A stretch of 6,762 nt of DNA from CAZVON01 sp964628435 (lineage in GTDB: Bacteria; Patescibacteriota; Microgenomatia; Levybacterales; UBA12049): assembly GCA_964628435.1 (NCBI GenBank), contig CAZVON010000041.1, positions 1-6,762 on the forward strand, in the 5' to 3' direction. Positions 1 to 5,773 of the stretch are shown here, piece after piece. The stretch's first letter is position 1. Every line of letters starts with the position of its first letter. Under the pieces are notes generated by a model. The model saw only the letters and a list, made by a program, of their open reading frames with translations. It did not search any database and was not told the origin of the DNA. Both the position numbers and the translations under genes were made by a program.

Positions 1-15
1 TTTCCTTACTGCCAT
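1..15 (-). CDS. Possible start of a REP-associated tyrosine transposase (partial)
   Basis: Only the first five codons (M-A-V-R-K) are inside the window; the gene runs off the left edge on the minus strand. The start is supported by an extended -10 box (TGATATAAT, 23-31) ending 7 nt before the ATG. Many Y1_Tnp (IS200-like, REP-associated) transposases of CPR bacteria begin with a short M-x-x-R-K segment before their first HUH-domain strand, and a REP-like palindrome lies just upstream at 48-64. The identification rests on that context and not on any domain, so it is tentative. It could equally be the start of an unrelated gene. Confidence 0.3.
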
Positions 16-22
16 AGCTGGG

Positions 23-31
23 ATTATATCA
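23..31 (-). promoter_or_regulatory. Extended -10 box before the gene at 15
   Basis: On the minus strand the sequence reads TGATATAAT, a perfect TATAAT with a TGn extension. Seven nucleotides separate it from the ATG, so transcription would begin at or next to the start codon. No good -35 is seen, which is common for extended -10 promoters. Confidence 0.5.
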
Positions 32-47
32 TAAGGCATAAAGGGGC

Positions 48-64
48 TTGGGGACAGTCCTCAA
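48..64. repeat. REP-like imperfect palindrome
   Basis: TTGGGGACAGTCCTCAA is an 8-bp imperfect inverted repeat around a single central A, with one mismatched (G:T) position. Sequences of the GGGGACnGTCCCC type are commonly found as REP elements beside REP-associated tyrosine transposases. It lies 33 bp upstream of the putative transposase start at 15. Only one copy is in the window, so its repeat status is inferred. Confidence 0.4.
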
Positions 65-117
65 TTTTATTGTCTTAACAATCCAAAAATAAAGCACTTC
101 TATAAATAGTCCTATAG

Positions 118-146
118 TTGAATTGCGAGAATGCCTTTGGTATAAT
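118..146 (+). promoter_or_regulatory. Promoter-like sequence facing the 3' end of the cupredoxin gene
   Basis: TTGAAT (118-123), a 17-bp spacer ending in TGG, and a perfect TATAAT (141-146) form a near-consensus extended promoter on the plus strand. Initiation is expected near 153. No ORF of any length follows on this strand, because the next 760 bp are the antisense strand of the 167-913 gene. It may drive an antisense or short noncoding RNA, or be chance in AT-rich DNA. Confidence 0.4.
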
Positions 147-166
147 TTTTTGGGATAGAAGGAAAT

Positions 167-913
167 CTATTCAACGAGTATGTTTCCAGTCATAGAATCT
201 GCATGAACAGAGCAATGGTAAGGATAAATTCCTTCAGTATCGAAAGTAACAGAATATATATCTCCATTCTTTAATACGTTTGAATTTTGGTTAGGATAAT
301 AAGTATGCGCAGGATGCGAATCGGTATTTACATAATGCTCAAACTCATCATCGTTTACCCACGTAATTTTAGTTCCTTTGCTTATTTTTAAGTTCATCGG
401 CATAAATCTAAGTTGATTCATTGTAATATTTACTTCTTTTTGTCCTGTCATATCTTCAAATGATGAAGAAGAAACTCTATCGATTGCAAATTGAAAATTT
501 CCGTCATGGCAGCTTCCATCTGGCCAACAAGCATTATACATGACTGTATAAACTCCATCTGGAGAACTAGAATCCATGCTTCTTCTCATGGAGAGTTTGT
601 TATCATCAATTACACTTTCTCCAAGCCCATAATCTATTCCATCTTTTTCTATCTTTATTATAGATTTGACGGCTAAATCAAAGTTAAAATCAATCACAAC
701 ATTTATCGGTGCATCTGCCAGAATTGATCCATGTAAAGGAGTATTGCTTTCGTAATGAGCACTTTTCTTAGGATTTGAAAATAAAACTTCGGCAGACGAA
801 TTGCTAGAATCAGTCATTTGAGTAGAAGATGGGGAAGAAGAGCTTCCAATAAAAAGAAAAACGCCCCCAATGAGAATTAAAATAACAACACCAAGAATAA
901 TTAATCTCTTCAC
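167..913 (-). CDS. Membrane-anchored CopC-like/cupredoxin copper protein
   Basis: This 248-residue protein starts with GTG. It has an N-terminal signal anchor (residues 2-22) and then a Ser-rich linker (23-41), so the rest should lie outside the membrane. Residues about 50-146 resemble a CopC/YobA-type domain: an N-terminal His (H53) and a closing stretch with PDG (131-133), C135 and H136 before FQFAID. Residues about 160-248 are a cupredoxin domain with a complete type 1 copper set: H193 in the FEH turn, then C234, H237 and M241 in YHCSVHADSM. The likely role is extracytoplasmic copper binding or electron transfer; a pairing with an oxidase or copper import system is not visible here. It has its own promoter (920-948) and is transcribed in the same direction as the transporter upstream. 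The cupredoxin call is firm. The CopC call is moderate because the domain is short and lacks the full classical His set. Confidence 0.85.
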   Translation of the reverse strand: MKRLIILGVVILILIGGVFLFIGSSSSPSSTQMTDSSNSSAEVLFSNPKKSAHYESNTPLHGSILADAPINVVIDFNFDLAVKSIIKIEKDGIDYGLGESVIDDNKLSMRRSMDSSSPDGVYTVMYNACWPDGSCHDGNFQFAIDRVSSSSFEDMTGQKEVNITMNQLRFMPMNLKISKGTKITWVNDDEFEHYVNTDSHPAHTYYPNQNSNVLKNGDIYSVTFDTEGIYPYHCSVHADSMTGNILVE

Positions 914-919
914 AATTAA

Positions 920-948
920 TTTATATTCTTTTTATATCTGGATGTCAA
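920..948 (-). promoter_or_regulatory. Sigma70-type promoter giving a leaderless GTG start
   Basis: On the minus strand, perfect TTGACA (943-948), a 17-bp spacer and TATAAA (920-925) are followed by 6 nt and then the GTG at 911-913. Initiation 7 nt after the -10 falls on the G of the start codon. No Shine-Dalgarno sequence is present, so the start looks leaderless and this supports the GTG choice. Confidence 0.75.
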
Positions 949-1002
949 CTGAATTACGTATAATTTCACCTCTTACTTCGGATTGGGGGAGAGAAGAGAT
1001 TT

Positions 1003-1878
1003 TTATCCCAACTTAATCATTAAAACTCCCATTATCATTATCGCTGTTGCAATCCAAACATGTTTTGTCGGCTTATCTTTAAAAAATAAATAACCCATCA
1101 AAAGAACAAAGAATATTTGCAGTCTCTTAACTCCTATAACCAGAGCAGCCGGACCGCCATCGTCATAAGCATAAAAAACAAATAGACCAACAAGAAGAAA
1201 AATGATGCTATTTAAAAATAAAATGCCAAAATTTTTCTTTAGCTCTACTGCCCATGTTTTACTTTCTACTCTTATCATATACATACCCAGCATGACAGAC
1301 ATGATGGTTTGCTCAACAAGAATTGTAAAAACAGGACTTGTTGGAGATGAGTTGCTCAAAGCCCATTTATCAAGAATCGCTGTTAGACTTCCTAACATAA
1401 TTGCCAACAAAAAAAATATCGACTCTTTTTTTAAAAACAACAATTTAAAGGGTTTCAAGAGATCTTCTCTTGCTTGATCGGCATTTAGGATATAGGATCC
1501 GAAAAGAACTGACAATAGACCCAATACCGGTATAGGCCGTATAGATTCTGCGAGTAATATCAAGCCAAAAAAATACGTAAAAATTCCGCTAAAAGCAGTT
1601 AGAGGAAGTATTTTTGATATTAGATTTTGCTTTAAAGCATTATTAAAGATTATTTTTGAAAAAATAAAAGCCAATGAGGAACCAAAAACTCCTATGAAAA
1701 AGAGTGAATTTAAAGTTGGGATTCCCTCTCGTATGGCAAAATAAACAAGAGGGGGAATAGATAAAGTAAAAAGAGACCATGTTAAAACCGCAGCGCTTAC
1801 TTTATGCAATGCTTTTTTACTTAAGATTAATTCTACTGCGCCCAAAATAGCCGATGCAACAGTCAACCAAAACCACAT
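1003..1878 (-). CDS. EamA/DMT-superfamily membrane transporter
   Basis: The 291-residue protein is almost entirely hydrophobic, with about ten predicted transmembrane helices in two halves (residues about 1-131 and 155-291). This is the tandem EamA layout of the drug/metabolite transporter superfamily, and the length matches the family (about 280-300). A charged loop around residues 132-155 joins the halves. The end of each half, GLLSVLFGSYIL and AIMIMGVLMIKLG, is the typical final EamA helix. EamA members export or import small metabolites such as amino acids, nucleosides or sugars; nothing here tells the substrate. The ATG at 1878 follows an extended -10 box by 8 nt. The gene reads toward the cupredoxin gene, 89 bp away, but that gene has its own promoter. 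Confidence 0.85.
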   Translation of the reverse strand: MWFWLTVASAILGAVELILSKKALHKVSAAVLTWSLFTLSIPPLVYFAIREGIPTLNSLFFIGVFGSSLAFIFSKIIFNNALKQNLISKILPLTAFSGIFTYFFGLILLAESIRPIPVLGLLSVLFGSYILNADQAREDLLKPFKLLFLKKESIFFLLAIMLGSLTAILDKWALSNSSPTSPVFTILVEQTIMSVMLGMYMIRVESKTWAVELKKNFGILFLNSIIFLLVGLFVFYAYDDGGPAALVIGVKRLQIFFVLLMGYLFFKDKPTKHVWIATAIMIMGVLMIKLG

Positions 1879-1886
1879 GTTTATTA

Positions 1887-1895
1887 ATTATATCA
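1887..1895 (-). promoter_or_regulatory. Extended -10 promoter of the transporter gene
   Basis: The minus strand reads TGATATAAT, identical to the box before the gene at 15. It is 8 nt from the ATG, giving a leader of 0-1 nt. No convincing -35 is seen. Confidence 0.6.
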
Positions 1896-1938
1896 TCTAG
1901 AGGCGTTGGGAAGATAACGGACTCCGATCGAAAACCGT

Positions 1939-1965
1939 ACAAATTTGACAAATCGTTAAATTTGT
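1939..1965. promoter_or_regulatory. Probable operator of the toxin-antitoxin operon
   Basis: Perfect 8-bp inverted arms ACAAATTT (1939-1946) and AAATTTGT (1958-1965) flank an 11-bp spacer. A further ACAAAT at 1948-1953 makes a second, tighter inverted pair with ATTTGT (1960-1965). The arms overlap the -35 and the -35/-10 spacer of the operon. Phd/YefM antitoxins, alone or with their toxin, bind such palindromes to repress their own promoter, so this is the expected place for autoregulation. Confidence 0.6.
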
Positions 1966-1973
1966 GATAAATT
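1945..1973 (+). promoter_or_regulatory. Promoter of the toxin-antitoxin operon
   Basis: Perfect TTGACA (1945-1950), a 17-bp spacer ending in TGA, and TAAATT (1968-1973) are followed by 6 nt and then the antitoxin ATG at 1980. The predicted transcription start is the A of that ATG. The operator arms sit over the -35 and spacer. Confidence 0.75.
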
Positions 1974-1979
1974 TCAGAT

Positions 1980-2294
1980 ATGATAAATAATTCCGTGTCC
2001 GTTGATGAATTTCGATCAAATCTTGCCGAACTTATTGGTAAAGTAATGTATGGTCAAAATAGGGTTATGATTAGAAAGTATAATCGAAAAGCAGCAGTTC
2101 TTTTAAGTGTTGAGGATTACGAGAAACTTCTTGATCCTACAAAACGATTAACTAAATCCCAATGGGACGAAGCAGTTCGAAAACTTGATGCAATACGAGC
2201 CAATATTCCTGAGGCAGATCCTAAAAAAATTCAAAAAGAGATTAATCAAGCCATAAAGGAAGTACGGTCTGAAAATAAAAAAACACATGCATGA
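1980..2294 (+). CDS. Phd/YefM-family antitoxin
   Basis: This is a 104-residue antitoxin. Residues 5-52 carry the Phd/YefM DNA-binding and dimerisation pattern: SVDEFRSNLAELIGKVMYG, then a strand RVMIRKYNRKAAVLLS and the SVEDYEKLL helix. Residues 53-104 are charged and helical and are the likely toxin-neutralising tail; the overall length is normal or slightly long for the family. It should bind the PIN toxin encoded next, block its RNase site, and repress the shared promoter through the palindrome at 1939-1965. The TGA stop overlaps the toxin ATG (ATGA), so the pair is translationally coupled. No Shine-Dalgarno is present and the start appears leaderless. The family call is firm. Confidence 0.9.
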   Translation: MINNSVSVDEFRSNLAELIGKVMYGQNRVMIRKYNRKAAVLLSVEDYEKLLDPTKRLTKSQWDEAVRKLDAIRANIPEADPKKIQKEINQAIKEVRSENKKTHA

Positions 2295-2722
2295 CTCGAG
2301 CAGTGCTAGATACCAACATTTTAATTAGTGCGTTAATCACCAAAAAGTCTTCTGCTACATTACAACTGTACAAAGCTTTTACAACACAACAATTTCTTCT
2401 AATAACATCCCCTTCGATCTTAGCTGAAATTGAGGATGTTATTAACAGAGAAAAAATTATTAAATACCATAAGCGCAATCTAAAACAACGGAAAGAAATA
2501 ATGAGGCAACTAGTAAAGTTGAGTTATATAACATTAGAGTCGCTTACTACAAAAGATGTGATTATTGAAAGAGATCCAAAAGATGATAAATTCTTACATG
2601 CTGCCATAGAAGGGAATGCTGATTTTATTGTGAGCGGAGACCGGCATTTACTCGACCTTAAGACATATGAAGGAATAAAAATACTCACTCCTAAAGAATT
2701 TTTGCGGTTATTATCTATATAA
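2291..2722 (+). CDS. PIN-domain toxin (VapC-like ribonuclease)
   Basis: This 143-residue single PIN domain belongs to the 'putative toxin-antitoxin system toxin component, PIN family' type. The acidic metal-binding residues are all visible: D7 in the opening VLDTNILIS, E46 in SILAEIEDV, D98/D99 in RDPKDDKF, and D117 in IVSGDRHLL. PIN toxins are Mg2+/Mn2+-dependent endoribonucleases that cut tRNA, rRNA or mRNA and stop growth when free of antitoxin; the target cannot be told from sequence. The start overlaps the antitoxin stop in an ATGA. The gene ends 12 bp from the convergent kinase gene with no clear terminator hairpin between them. The active site looks complete, so the toxin is probably functional. 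Confidence 0.92.
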   Translation: MTRAVLDTNILISALITKKSSATLQLYKAFTTQQFLLITSPSILAEIEDVINREKIIKYHKRNLKQRKEIMRQLVKLSYITLESLTTKDVIIERDPKDDKFLHAAIEGNADFIVSGDRHLLDLKTYEGIKILTPKEFLRLLSI

Positions 2723-2734
2723 CGACCTGAAGAT

Positions 2735-3232
2735 CTAATTTATAAATTCCAATACTTGATTTATAGTTTCTTCCAGCGATTGCTCTGTATTGTCTATAAC
2801 TTTTTCATTTTTAAAAATCGGCATAGCTCTTATTCTCTCGTTCCATCTTTTTGCTTTTTCAAAATCTCTAAATTCCCTTCCTTCATTCAATACTCTTTGT
2901 TTCAAAATTTCATCATTGCCGATGATTAATCTTATTATTTTTATATTTCTATCCTTAAATCTATCTAAAATTTCCGAATATCTTTGCGGTGTAGGTAAAT
3001 CCTCAACTATTATATTTTTCTTTTCTTGCTTTAATAAATCTTCCAATATTTGAATTAACTCATCGTATGATTTATTTTCTTCTATACTATACGTTTCCCA
3101 AGAAAAGTCTCCATTCCTTTTTCTTAATTCTCCATAATTAATTAGGGGATAATTGAATTTTTCCTGAAGATATTTCGCAATTGTAGTTTTACCACTTCCC
3201 GCCGTTCCTACAAGGATAATCAAATCTATCAT
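2735..3232 (-). CDS. P-loop nucleotide kinase-like protein
   Basis: The 165-residue protein opens with a strand and a textbook Walker A loop, GTAGSGKT (residues 9-16). A second strand, NIIVEDLP (73-80), places acidic residues where small kinases have Walker B. Arginines R113, R119, R122, R129, R133 and R135 fall in the region where such kinases have their LID and phosphate-binding arginines. Size and order fit the AAA_18/AAA_33 or adenylate-kinase-like group, which phosphorylate nucleotides or other small molecules, and some of which are antibiotic phosphotransferases. The substrate is not identifiable. The gene is single, convergent with the toxin, and starts 6 nt after an extended -10 box. 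The kinase fold is well supported. Confidence 0.8.
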   Translation of the reverse strand: MIDLIILVGTAGSGKTTIAKYLQEKFNYPLINYGELRKRNGDFSWETYSIEENKSYDELIQILEDLLKQEKKNIIVEDLPTPQRYSEILDRFKDRNIKIIRLIIGNDEILKQRVLNEGREFRDFEKAKRWNERIRAMPIFKNEKVIDNTEQSLEETINQVLEFIN

Positions 3233-3238
3233 TAAAGG

Positions 3239-3247
3239 AGTATATCA
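3239..3247 (-). promoter_or_regulatory. Extended -10 promoter of the kinase-like gene
   Basis: The minus strand reads TGATATACT followed by CCTTTA and the ATG at 3232, so transcription should begin at the A of the start codon. The plus-strand letters AAAGGAG here look like a Shine-Dalgarno sequence but are on the wrong strand for this gene. Confidence 0.6.
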
Positions 3248-3335
3248 AAACAAGACTAAAATATCTGGCTCTGGGTGGTTGAGGAAATTAGAACTTATTT
3301 CTTCAGTGAATCTAAAAATTTTAGACAAAGTCTGT

Positions 3336-4346
3336 TTACGCGAGATTAGCCTCTAAAGCTTTTATGATGTTCATTAGATATTCATCAAGATTGTCGTAGT
3401 TTCTTGGATCAACGTCTGAAGGTAGTGTATACAAGAAATTTGAAGGCAACTCCACTTTGCCTTGTAGTTCTTTTGCCACTTTTCCAGATACGACACATCC
3501 TTTAAGATACTCCAAAGATATCTCTGGAAAAACTATTTCAATTCCTCCATTTTTAATACTGATAGGATGGTTATCCATTGCCTTTCTATCTATAATCCAT
3601 ACAATACCATTTTCTTTACCATCTCCTCCATATGAATATGAATATTGTCGCGACGCAACAGATGGAGTTGGTGTTGTATGTAATCCATCTCCCCTCTTTC
3701 TTGTAGTCATCAACCTATCCTCAAAACGCTTTGCAATGAGACCTACAGCATTGTGTGAGCTTTCTGTATATTCTCCACGGAACAGAAACTTTCCATCCCT
3801 ATATTCTGTTAGTTCTAGAAATTTACTTGAGGGATTTACTAAAAACACCCGATGAGATTTATCAATATCAATTGGCGATATTTTTAGATATGGAGGCAAT
3901 ATTTTCTTTAGCGTCTTTGTATCTAAAGGTAAAGTCATTTCATTGCCTGTACTAAATCCAATAAGACCTCTTTCTCTTAGAAATGGTGTTATATGCGAAT
4001 GATCGGGTAAATCTGGAGGCAATTCGCTATCAGATGTAAAAAATGGGGGGTTAGTGTATGGGTTAAATAGTTCTTCTTGACTTCTTGGATCGCGGTTTCT
4101 CTGCCACCATTCTTGTAAAGATTCTAATACTTCTTGAGTAGAAGGTTCAGCTTTGTTAGGAACCCTTTCGGGGTTGATCCCTGATGGAGTTGTTGTAGGT
4201 TTTGATTCCTTAATGACTGTAGAGATGGGTGCAATAGTCGGCTGAGATGGAACCGCAGGACGCCTGCGTAAAATTTTTCTGTTTATTTTTTTCCAAAGGC
4301 TTTCTTTGATAGGCACATTTAGCTCAGAAGAATTACCATCAGGCAT
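3336..4346 (-). CDS. Unrecognised 336-residue protein, possibly ADP-ribosyltransferase-like
   Basis: I do not recognise a family with confidence. Residues 1-30 are basic, with KKINRKILRRR at 19-29. Residues 31-70 are Pro/Thr/Ser-rich and look disordered. A Trp-rich helix (72-85) and an acidic Pro-rich segment follow. The ordered part is about 120-335. Within it a strand with R190 (KFLFRGE), then GDGLHTTP with H223 and SVAS, a strand GIVWIIDR, and a late strand with E270 and E275 (IEIVFPEISLEYLKG) occur in an order reminiscent of mono-ADP-ribosyltransferases. That comparison is by eye and weak. There is no signal peptide or membrane helix, so the protein is probably cytoplasmic. The gene is isolated, with its own extended -10 promoter and a leaderless-type ATG. 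Confidence 0.7.
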   Translation of the reverse strand: MPDGNSSELNVPIKESLWKKINRKILRRRPAVPSQPTIAPISTVIKESKPTTTPSGINPERVPNKAEPSTQEVLESLQEWWQRNRDPRSQEELFNPYTNPPFFTSDSELPPDLPDHSHITPFLRERGLIGFSTGNEMTLPLDTKTLKKILPPYLKISPIDIDKSHRVFLVNPSSKFLELTEYRDGKFLFRGEYTESSHNAVGLIAKRFEDRLMTTRKRGDGLHTTPTPSVASRQYSYSYGGDGKENGIVWIIDRKAMDNHPISIKNGGIEIVFPEISLEYLKGCVVSGKVAKELQGKVELPSNFLYTLPSDVDPRNYDNLDEYLMNIIKALEANLA

Positions 4347-4352
4347 GATATC

Positions 4353-4361
4353 ATCATATCA
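4353..4361 (-). promoter_or_regulatory. Extended -10 promoter of the 336-residue protein gene
   Basis: The minus strand reads TGATATGAT, then GATATC and the ATG at 4346. The 6-nt spacing places transcription initiation on the A of the start codon. No good -35 is visible. Confidence 0.55.
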
Positions 4362-4479
4362 TAAGCAAACTAAATCTGAGCATGTTGAATGAACTAAGGC
4401 TTAGGAAATAAAAACGTTCAATCACTGTCTGTTTTTGAAGCATTAAAGAAATATTACTTATATAGGCTAAGTGTGATAC

Positions 4480-4515
4480 TGCTTCCCCGTCAGGATTCTA
4501 ACTCGAACTAACAAC
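4480..4515 (-). pseudogene. Degenerate tRNA 3'-end remnant
   Basis: The plus strand here (TGCTTCCCCGTCAGGATT, a short extra stretch, then CTCGAACTAAC) aligns by eye with the 3' end of the tRNA-Asn at 5774-5809 (TGGCTCCCCCGTGAGGA, then CTCGAACCTCAAAC). It is in the same orientation and has a 4-5 nt insertion in the T arm. No matching 5' half is seen nearby. It may be a decayed tRNA or an attachment-site copy left by an integration at the tRNA-Asn. Similarity is partial, so this is tentative. Confidence 0.4.
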
Positions 4516-4530
4516 ATTAATTCTATATAT

Positions 4531-4559
4531 TTGACTATTGGTAGTCCATTATTCATAAT
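4531..4559 (+). promoter_or_regulatory. Strong plus-strand promoter before a 29-codon ORF
   Basis: TTGACT (4531-4536), a spacer of exactly 17 bp, and CATAAT (4554-4559) match the sigma70 consensus in 10 of 12 positions. A GTG follows 6 nt later, the same geometry as the promoters at 920-948 and 1945-1973. Confidence 0.6.
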
Positions 4560-4565
4560 AGATTT

Positions 4566-4655
4566 GTGGGTACTTTGGAAGAATTGAAAGCGAGGTTGAA
4601 GGAAATTAAAAAACTCTCCAACTATTTTGCACCGGAACTCAGAGCCAATAATTGA
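4566..4655 (+). CDS. 29-residue leaderless-type ORF, possibly an N-terminal gene stub
   Basis: A GTG placed 6 nt after a near-consensus promoter opens a 29-codon frame ending in TGA. The product is charged and helical, with heptad-like LEELKARLKEIKKL and then SNYFAPELRANN. Its composition looks like real coding sequence. The last third overlaps the 3' end of the gene at 4622-5311 on the opposite strand. It may be a microprotein, or the leftover N-terminus of a longer gene cut when the neighbouring minus-strand genes arrived. The transcript would also be antisense to that gene. No homologue is recognised. Confidence 0.4.
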   Translation: MGTLEELKARLKEIKKLSNYFAPELRANN

Positions 4656-5311
4656 ATAATTAAGGAAGCTATTTGGGCAACCTCAGCCCCTCTAGTCAGG
4701 ATAACTCCTCCCAACTTCTTAAATTTACTTTCATTTCCTTCAGTTGCTGAAAGCTTTAGCTCTTTGACGATCGTTTTTACCTCTTCCTTATCGGAAGCAT
4801 TATAATTTTGTTCAACTTCGGTCTCTAGCTGAGAAATTAAATTCTCTATCTTACCTAGATTTAAAATTATCGGACTATTATTTCCGTGAGTTGAGTGGTT
4901 ACTACCACTATCAGCACTTATTCGGGCAGAGTCAGTAATATTCACCACTTGACCATTTATGTATATTGTCCCACCACCCCCAGGTTGTCCGGGTCTTCCA
5001 GCNNNNNNNNNNTCAAGGCTACTAAAATCGTATCTACGCCACTCAGCAACCTTACGACCTAAAAATTGATTGATTTCCTTCGCTGCTTTTTTTCTCTCTT
5101 CGCGATAACCAGAAAGACCAACAGTTTTACCTAATCTAACGAGCTCTTGATAATCACTTTCATCTAGATTTTTTAGAACAGAAGCTACATCTGCAAGCCA
5201 TTGTTGAGTGTCTTTTTGGTTGGGAAAAGCATACAGCCGATTTACATCCAATTTTTCATATAGAGCGACTAATTCCTCTACTAATTTTTGTTTTCTCTCG
5301 GAAGGTTTCAT
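4622..5311 (-). CDS. Unknown protein with Gly-rich linker, interrupted by an assembly gap
   Basis: As given, the frame encodes 229 residues, four of them unknown (100-103) because of ten N. Residues 1-99 are helical and charged. Residues 104-114 (AGRPGQPGGGG) are collagen-like G-x-y triplets leading into a short beta-rich, Asn/Ser-rich stretch (115-150). Residues 152-225 are helical: GKIENLISQLETEVE, a second charged helix, then a hydrophobic C-terminal helix VAQIASLIIQLLAL. Helical tails of this style occur in many bacterial multidomain proteins of conflict systems, but I cannot name the family. The gap size is nominal, so true length and even frame continuity are uncertain. It follows the gene at 5338-5727 by 26 bp on the same strand with no clear promoter or Shine-Dalgarno, so the two are probably co-transcribed. 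Confidence 0.65.
   Translation of the reverse strand: MKPSERKQKLVEELVALYEKLDVNRLYAFPNQKDTQQWLADVASVLKNLDESDYQELVRLGKTVGLSGYREERKKAAKEINQFLGRKVAEWRRYDFSSLXXXXAGRPGQPGGGGTIYINGQVVNITDSARISADSGSNHSTHGNNSPIILNLGKIENLISQLETEVEQNYNASDKEEVKTIVKELKLSATEGNESKFKKLGGVILTRGAEVAQIASLIIQLLALSSGAK
5003..5012. other. Assembly gap (ten N)
   Basis: A run of ten N breaks the coding sequence at the point where glycine-rich G-x-y codons begin. The round number suggests a scaffold placeholder, not a measured length. A longer collagen-like repeat may be missing. Confidence 0.95.
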
Positions 5312-5337
5312 ATATTAATTCATGTCTATTAAACTTG

Positions 5338-5727
5338 TTATTTCTTAATCATTTCGTCAATAAATTTCCCAACCCATTCAGGAGACTCATTCCTGATATC
5401 TGATGGTAATGATGTAGACCAATGATCAGTAATGTTTGACTTGTCAGTTTCCTTGACTCTTATTACATTTGCTGTTCCTGTCGACCATAAAACCCATTGA
5501 TCGCGGTTAAGAGGCACTGGGTCTTTGATGTCAGACCTCCATCTATCAACAGTCCCAAATGCAATGCTTGGAGTAGAAGTATATGAAACACTTCCCATCC
5601 AAGAGTAAAGCACGGGACTTATAGGACATGAGATTACATTGACTGGTGGTATTGTACCGAAACTCCTTTGTAGATTTGGTTGGAAAATACTTGCGCAGCT
5701 GTCAAAACCAACAAGCTTATCTCTCAT
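5338..5727 (-). CDS. Unknown 129-residue protein
   Basis: I do not recognise this protein. It is rich in Ser, Thr, Pro and aromatic residues, with six Trp (43, 63, 78, 81, 103, 118), two Cys (11, 34) and few obvious helices except the last 15 residues (PEWVGKFIDEMIKK). It is probably a small beta-rich soluble domain. There is no signal peptide or membrane segment. The ATG at 5727 lies 8-10 nt after overlapping -10 candidates (TTATAA 5736-5741 or TATTAT 5738-5743), with TTAACA at 5759-5764 as a -35. It begins 46 bp from the tRNA-Asn 3' end and is followed after 26 bp by the 4622-5311 gene, which suggests a two-gene unit placed next to the tRNA. Confidence 0.6.
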   Translation of the reverse strand: MRDKLVGFDSCASIFQPNLQRSFGTIPPVNVISCPISPVLYSWMGSVSYTSTPSIAFGTVDRWRSDIKDPVPLNRDQWVLWSTGTANVIRVKETDKSNITDHWSTSLPSDIRNESPEWVGKFIDEMIKK

Positions 5728-5735
5728 ATTCTTGG

Positions 5736-5764
5736 TTATAATAAGACACTTCGACGTATGTTAA
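5736..5764 (-). promoter_or_regulatory. Possible promoter of the two-gene unit 5727-4622
   Basis: The minus strand has TTAACA (5759-5764), 17 bp, and TTATAA (5736-5741), which overlaps a better -10 word TATTAT at only 15 bp spacing. Either would give a leader of 0-4 nt before the ATG at 5727. This is weaker than the other promoters in the window. Confidence 0.4.
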
Positions 5765-5773
5765 ATTTGTGCC

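Noticed and set aside
491..676. Plus-strand ORF inside the copper protein gene
   Set aside because: It is fully antisense to a gene with clear cupredoxin motifs and a good promoter, and has no recognisable domain.
1202..1477. Plus-strand ORF inside the transporter gene
   Set aside because: It is the antisense frame of transmembrane helix codons, with no promoter or domain of its own.
1980..2294. UGA recoded as glycine (SR1/Gracilibacteria code)
   Set aside because: TGA ends the antitoxin exactly at the toxin ATG and no gene needs in-frame TGA read-through.
2242..2478. Minus-strand ORF over the toxin-antitoxin junction
   Set aside because: It overlaps two well-supported genes on the other strand and has no start context.
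3311..3325. TCTAAAAATTTTAGA as a terminator after the 336-residue gene
   Set aside because: The stem is all A/T apart from one pair near each end and has no following U-tract; too weak to call.
3457..3955. Two plus-strand ORFs inside the 336-residue protein gene
   Set aside because: They overlap each other and the longer minus-strand gene, which has a promoter and better coding character.
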